Assembly (NCBI GenBank): GCA_033182465.1
Contig: CP137319.1
Span: 744,001 to 808,000, forward strand
DNA: 64,000 bases
Source: Sanghuangporus weigelae
Taxonomy: Eukaryota > Basidiomycota > Agaricomycetes > Hymenochaetales > Hymenochaetaceae
Reading direction: 5' to 3'
Shown: piece by piece, positions 63,301 through 64,000 of the stretch
How positions within the stretch are numbered: position 1 is the first letter of the stretch
How the letters are laid out: every line of letters starts with the position of its first letter
Notes under the pieces: model-generated
What the model was told of the DNA's origin: nothing
What the model saw: the letters and a program-made list of their open reading frames with translations, nothing else
The model's database searches: none
Position numbers and translations under genes: made by a program

Positions 63301-63736
63301 ACTGCTGTAGACGTTGGTGGACCCGGAGATGAGGGAACAGGCGTTGTGGAAGCGTCATCGATATGAAATGAACTTGTAACTCCAGAAGTTACGTTAGCTC
63401 CCATTCCATGGATCTCGAGAGAGCTTGCATGGAAGATCTTCCCGATCCCAATAAATCATAGTTCAATAAAAAGTGACGATTACGCACCTTTCTCCTCTTT
63501 CGAGGGAGTTCTAGGTTTGGGCTCGTCACTAAAGTCATCGACTGGGTCGCTTTCTCCGACGGCAACTTGTCGTCGAGCATGCCATGAGCGATTTCAAGCT
63601 CCTCTGGATCTGACGTCTCGACATAATCCGGATCATCCATTCCATTGGATGTAATGACGGGAGAGGACTTTGCAGATACACCAAACTCGGATGTTCGCGT
63701 CGAGGAGGACACTTGAGGCCTCGTGGTCGTGCCCAT
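57383..63736 (-). CDS. MMS22: Mms22/Mus7-type replication-fork repair protein
   Basis: Large protein of the fungal Mus7/Mms22 family; in yeasts it is the substrate adaptor of the Rtt101-Mms1 ubiquitin ligase and stabilises damaged replication forks. About 1900 residues in at least eight exons; the largest runs from about 62109 to 58740. The N-terminal third is disordered, acidic and Ser-rich with many Arg/Lys motifs (LPRKRRKV at the first exon end). Distinctive segments are YFDHDYARQSGRWREEPLIDMML, RLTKKQRREAVQKATLYTFAG, LPDLLNFAFKNGTLPRPGPYSGFGI and, towards the end, an all-helical region ending HPRIHNLQRLSASVSWGSSF and GLGNL. The ATG at 63736 is the first true one in frame. The identification rests on overall architecture and the TLYTFAG and LLNFAFKNG segments, so it is good but not certain. 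One gene is assumed because the frames run on through short introns. Confidence 0.78.
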
Positions 63737-63875
63737 CACGTGAACGGAACGAGACGCGTTATTCGCCGAAAGTGCTCGCTCATCCGGGCCGCTGCATGTA
63801 CATAGCCACCATGCAGTCTCATGCAGTGATTGTGCGACTTTTGTTAATCAGGACCATCACTTCGTATCAGTAGCA
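63737..63875. promoter_or_regulatory. Bidirectional promoter, MMS22 / acetyltransferase
   Basis: Only 139 bp separate the divergent start codons. A short CATGCAGTCTCATGCAGTG direct repeat of ATGCAGT lies at about 63808-63825; its role is unknown. Confidence 0.4.
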
Positions 63876-64000
63876 ATGCCGTCTGAAGACCTTTCCTTTC
63901 TTTCGCTCTTCCCTGCGACAAGAGAGCAGACTTTGGAGTCTAGGAAGCGTACCTCGGTTCAATGGGGGCGGGACCTTACTCTGCAGCAATACCTTCAGCG
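63876..64000 (+). CDS. 5' end of a probable Lyc1-like N-acetyltransferase (partial)
   Basis: Open to the window edge: 41 full codons from an ATG in good context. The segment LSFLSLFPATREQTLE, then RKRTSVQWGRDLTLQQYLQR, resembles the start of fungal Lyc1-like lysine acetyltransferases (LFPAT...EQ..ES R...WG..L....YL.R), known from lysine catabolism in Yarrowia. The catalytic GNAT core lies outside the window, so the call is tentative. Confidence 0.5.
   Translation, partial: MPSEDLSFLSLFPATREQTLESRKRTSVQWGRDLTLQQYLQ

Overview
The window is nuclear DNA of a filamentous basidiomycete, most likely an Agaricomycete. Genes are densely packed on both strands and split by many 49-70 nt introns with GTAAGT/GTACGT-type donors and short pyrimidine-rich acceptors. 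The proteins recognised are fungal ones: Dnl4, a Zap1-type zinc regulator, an Rgd2-type F-BAR/DEP/RhoGAP protein, Spt20 with a glutamine-rich tail, an NsdD-type GATA factor and a Mus7/Mms22 protein. All coordinates come from reading splice junctions by eye. No RNA gene, CRISPR array, complete transposon or virus-derived element was recognised.

Left block, 0.4-26.8 kb, housekeeping genes often in divergent pairs: Gin4/Hsl1-type kinase and DNA ligase IV; Zap1-like factor and TMA16; mitochondrial ribosomal mL44 and Rgd2-like RhoGAP; histone H2A and an M50B-like membrane protein; FIS1; cofactor-independent phosphoglycerate mutase and a Cps1-type Gly-Xaa carboxypeptidase.

Middle block, 26.8-39.4 kb, is different: sparse, repeat-rich and made almost only of small secreted protein genes, all on the minus strand. 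I reconstruct six (called SSP-A to SSP-F) and one damaged copy. Each starts with a signal peptide, usually of the form MR(L/F/C)...A-P, followed by an intron. SSP-B has ten exons, of which seven consecutive ones each encode one complete 33-37 residue repeat, with all nine introns in phase 1. SSP-A and SSP-C carry the same module behind a phase-1 intron. SSP-D carries an 11-residue repeat in which two units are whole 33-nt micro-exons, in phase 0. SSP-A, -B and -C share an 11-bp palindrome (CCG-N5-CGG) 83-96 nt upstream of the ATG. SSP-E and SSP-F come from a tandem duplication of about 1.1 kb that also copied the 3' end of the neighbouring HGH1 gene. This family is the most novel content of the window; its function cannot be read from sequence.

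Right block, 39.8-64 kb, is again conserved: HGH1 and SPT20 (divergent), an NsdD-like GATA factor, a conserved protein of unknown function, DEAD-box helicase Ded1, an ADF-H/coiled-coil/PH protein, a DUF1295 (steroid 5-alpha-reductase-like) membrane protein, Mms22/Mus7, and the 5' end of a probable Lyc1-like acetyltransferase cut by the window edge.
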